The notes beneath the pieces are model-generated. The model did no database searches. It worked only from the letters and a program-made list of their open reading frames with translations, and was not told the DNA's origin. Shown piece after piece: positions 6,182 through 7,730 of a DNA stretch of 7,730 nucleotides. The stretch is from Flavobacteriaceae bacterium (GTDB lineage: Bacteria; Bacteroidota; Bacteroidia; Flavobacteriales; Flavobacteriaceae). Position 1 is the first letter of the stretch; each line of letters starts with the position of its first letter. The position numbers and the translations under genes were made by a program. The DNA lies in contig CANHBE010000119.1 of NCBI GenBank assembly GCA_947458575.1, positions 1 to 7,730 of the forward strand, given 5' to 3'.

Positions 6182-7730
6182 TTCGTTTCTTTTTTGCAAT
6201 CTTGTAAAACCCAATTCATTTCAGGATCAACATCCTTGATTCTATCTTCTATTGTCGGAATAACTTCATAATCGGGAAAAACACCACGACCAAAGGTTTC
6301 CGACTTATGACGAGGAATTATATTCATCAATCCGATTCGAATTTTAATTTTAGAATGCGGCAATTCAATAATTGGCATCTGTCCCGCAACAGTTCCGTTG
6401 TGTGCTCCGCCAGTTTCTTGCCCTACCAAAACAGCTCGTTTGTCACCTTTCAAATTTGCCGCAAGAACACTTGATGCAGAAAAACTACCGCCATTAATGA
6501 GAACATATACTTTACCTTTGAAGGGTGTTTTCTTAATTTTTTGTGGATGCGTATTGTGGTTCAAATAATACTTTCCGTCTTGATCTTTGTGTACTAAAAT
6601 ATAAATAAATGGCACAGCGATAGGGGCAGTTAATATCCGACTTGCCCGCGAAAGCAGGGAACCTCCGCGAAAGTAATGATTGACTAAACTACTTCTTGAA
6701 GTAACCTCGGATTTCTCCATAAATACAAAAGTAGAATCAGCGAGATATTTGTAGAGTTCAACAATTTCAGCCAAGCGCCCGCCACCATTATTTCGTAAAT
6801 CGATAATCAAAGTACTTGATTGATTACGTTGAATTCTTTGAAATGCCTGTTTGTAAAACCGCTTGTATTTGCCCTTAGAGAATGCTTTGATTTTCATTAC
6901 GGCAATACTGCTATCTTTTTCCAGAAAAGTAAGATTCCGATTGTAGGCTTTTAGCGTTGGATCGTAACCCAACAAACTCTTGTTTCTCTTGAGATATAAC
7001 CTGTCCGCTTGTATTTTTTGTTTTTCAGCAGCGGTTATTGTGTGTTTCGATAGTTGTTGTTTTAATGCTGTGGAATCAACGATTTGCCTTTTGATTTTGA
7101 TCGACTTTAAGCTGTCATTCCATTTGACGTTATACAGAATACTATCTACAATCCCGCTTTCGTAAGTGAAGAATTGACTGAATCTTCTCTCGAAAAAGTT
7201 GGACTTGAATGTAGTGTTGAATCCATCAGAAGTGAATCGATTTTTGTACTCATCAAACAATGACTGCGGGCTTTTTGAATTGAGAGTGACGACCTCTGAT
7301 CCAACCTTTATCGATTTATCATAAGATTTGTTTTTTACGACGTATAATCGATTATCAAAAAATTCGAAATCAAACTGCGATAAAGGTCCAATTCCTTTTT
7401 TTGCCAGCATAACCGTTTCTTTCTTTGTATACTTTCGCGTTGGCGGATAAACAAACATATGACCTTGTCGAACGGAGGCAATAACAGGACTAATTTTTTT
7501 GTAAAATTCTATCGACGTCATTGGACAGGAAATAGAATTTCTTACACTATCAAATTTGCGATCAAGATCATCTTTAGTGATATAATAGTACAAGTTCGGA
7601 TGCATTTTCCGCAAACGACTTTGGGTTAAATCAACATCTTTCTTGAGTTTTTCCGGTGATATTGATTCACTAATATGGGCATTATACCGTTGAATACTAT
7701 TACAGCCAACAAACAAAAATGCCAGAACAA
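6178..7730 (-). CDS. S41 family peptidase, probable lipoprotein (5' end missing)
   Basis: The frame runs from the window edge to the TGA at 6180-6178. The first visible residues, VLAFLFVGCNS, are the end of a lipoprotein signal peptide with the lipidated Cys at 7704-7702, so the true start is a few codons beyond 7730 and the TTG at 7716 is not it. Counting from that TTG codon, residues about 20-95 form an N-terminal helical part ending in SVRQGHM, residues 110-160 look PDZ-like (IKVGSEVVTLN), and 270-470 are the S41 core. The core shows IDLRNNGGG at 305-313, NGGSFSASS at 408-416 with Ser413 as probable nucleophile (codon 6480-6478), and GQETGGAHNGT at 432-442. The lysine of C-terminal processing proteases is absent; His86 (7461-7459) fits the tricorn/IRBP-like branch. 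A basic segment at about 215-262 looks inserted before the core. It is a likely periplasmic, membrane-anchored endopeptidase, coupled to the M1 gene. Confidence 0.9.
   Translation of the reverse strand, partial: VLAFLFVGCNSIQRYNAHISESISPEKLKKDVDLTQSRLRKMHPNLYYYITKDDLDRKFDSVRNSISCPMTSIEFYKKISPVIASVRQGHMFVYPPTRKYTKKETVMLAKKGIGPLSQFDFEFFDNRLYVVKNKSYDKSIKVGSEVVTLNSKSPQSLFDEYKNRFTSDGFNTTFKSNFFERRFSQFFTYESGIVDSILYNVKWNDSLKSIKIKRQIVDSTALKQQLSKHTITAAEKQKIQADRLYLKRNKSLLGYDPTLKAYNRNLTFLEKDSSIAVMKIKAFSKGKYKRFYKQAFQRIQRNQSSTLIIDLRNNGGGRLAEIVELYKYLADSTFVFMEKSEVTSRSSLVNHYFRGGSLLSRASRILTAPIAVPFIYILVHKDQDGKYYLNHNTHPQKIKKTPFKGKVYVLINGGSFSASSVLAANLKGDKRAVLVGQETGGAHNGTVAGQMPIIELPHSKIKIRIGLMNIIPRHKSETFGRGVFPDYEVIPTIEDRIKDVDPEMNWVLQDCKKETK

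Noticed and set aside
6182..6214. Upstream ATG at 6214 as the start of the M1 peptidase
   Set aside because: It would add MGFTRLQKRNE before a good signal peptide and lie inside the S41 gene; the ATG at 6181 with the ATGA overlap is more consistent.

Overview
The window is AT-rich DNA from a member of the Bacteroidota, most likely Flavobacteriaceae (Flavobacterium-like). Four things suggest this: an outer-membrane beta-barrel receptor with a carboxypeptidase-like N-terminal domain, a short MenE of the Bacteroidota type, signal peptides ending in Ser-Gln, and start sites without Shine-Dalgarno sequences, one preceded by a TAnnTTTG promoter box. The assignment rests on protein style and promoter style, not on a database match.

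Layout. (1) 1-1945, minus strand: the N-terminal 648 codons of a TonB-dependent receptor-type outer-membrane protein whose 3' end lies outside the window. (2) 2021-2361, minus strand: an ArsC-family gene broken near its start by an apparent one-base loss in a T run (A run 2348-2351 on the plus strand). A TTG start at 2305 would hide the defect and also remove the catalytic cysteine. (3) 2362-2461: divergent promoter region. (4) 2462-4453, plus strand: a two-gene operon of a CPBP intramembrane protease and MenE (o-succinylbenzoate-CoA ligase, menaquinone synthesis). (5) 4454-4485: a symmetric hairpin terminator between convergent operons. (6) 4565-7730, minus strand: an S41-family peptidase lipoprotein (5' end outside the window) followed, with a 4-base ATGA overlap, by an exported M1-family zinc metallopeptidase.

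How the genes fit together. Most products act in the envelope: one outer-membrane receptor, one inner-membrane protease, and an exported peptidase pair that is translationally coupled and may degrade extracytoplasmic peptides together. MenE supplies the cytoplasmic menaquinone pathway. The ArsC-like protein would be a cytoplasmic thiol oxidoreductase if its frame were intact.

I see no tRNA, rRNA, CRISPR array, insertion sequence or long repeat, and no convincing evidence of an undescribed multi-gene system. The items most worth a second look are the arsC frameshift, the S41-M1 pair, and the linkage of an intramembrane protease to menE.
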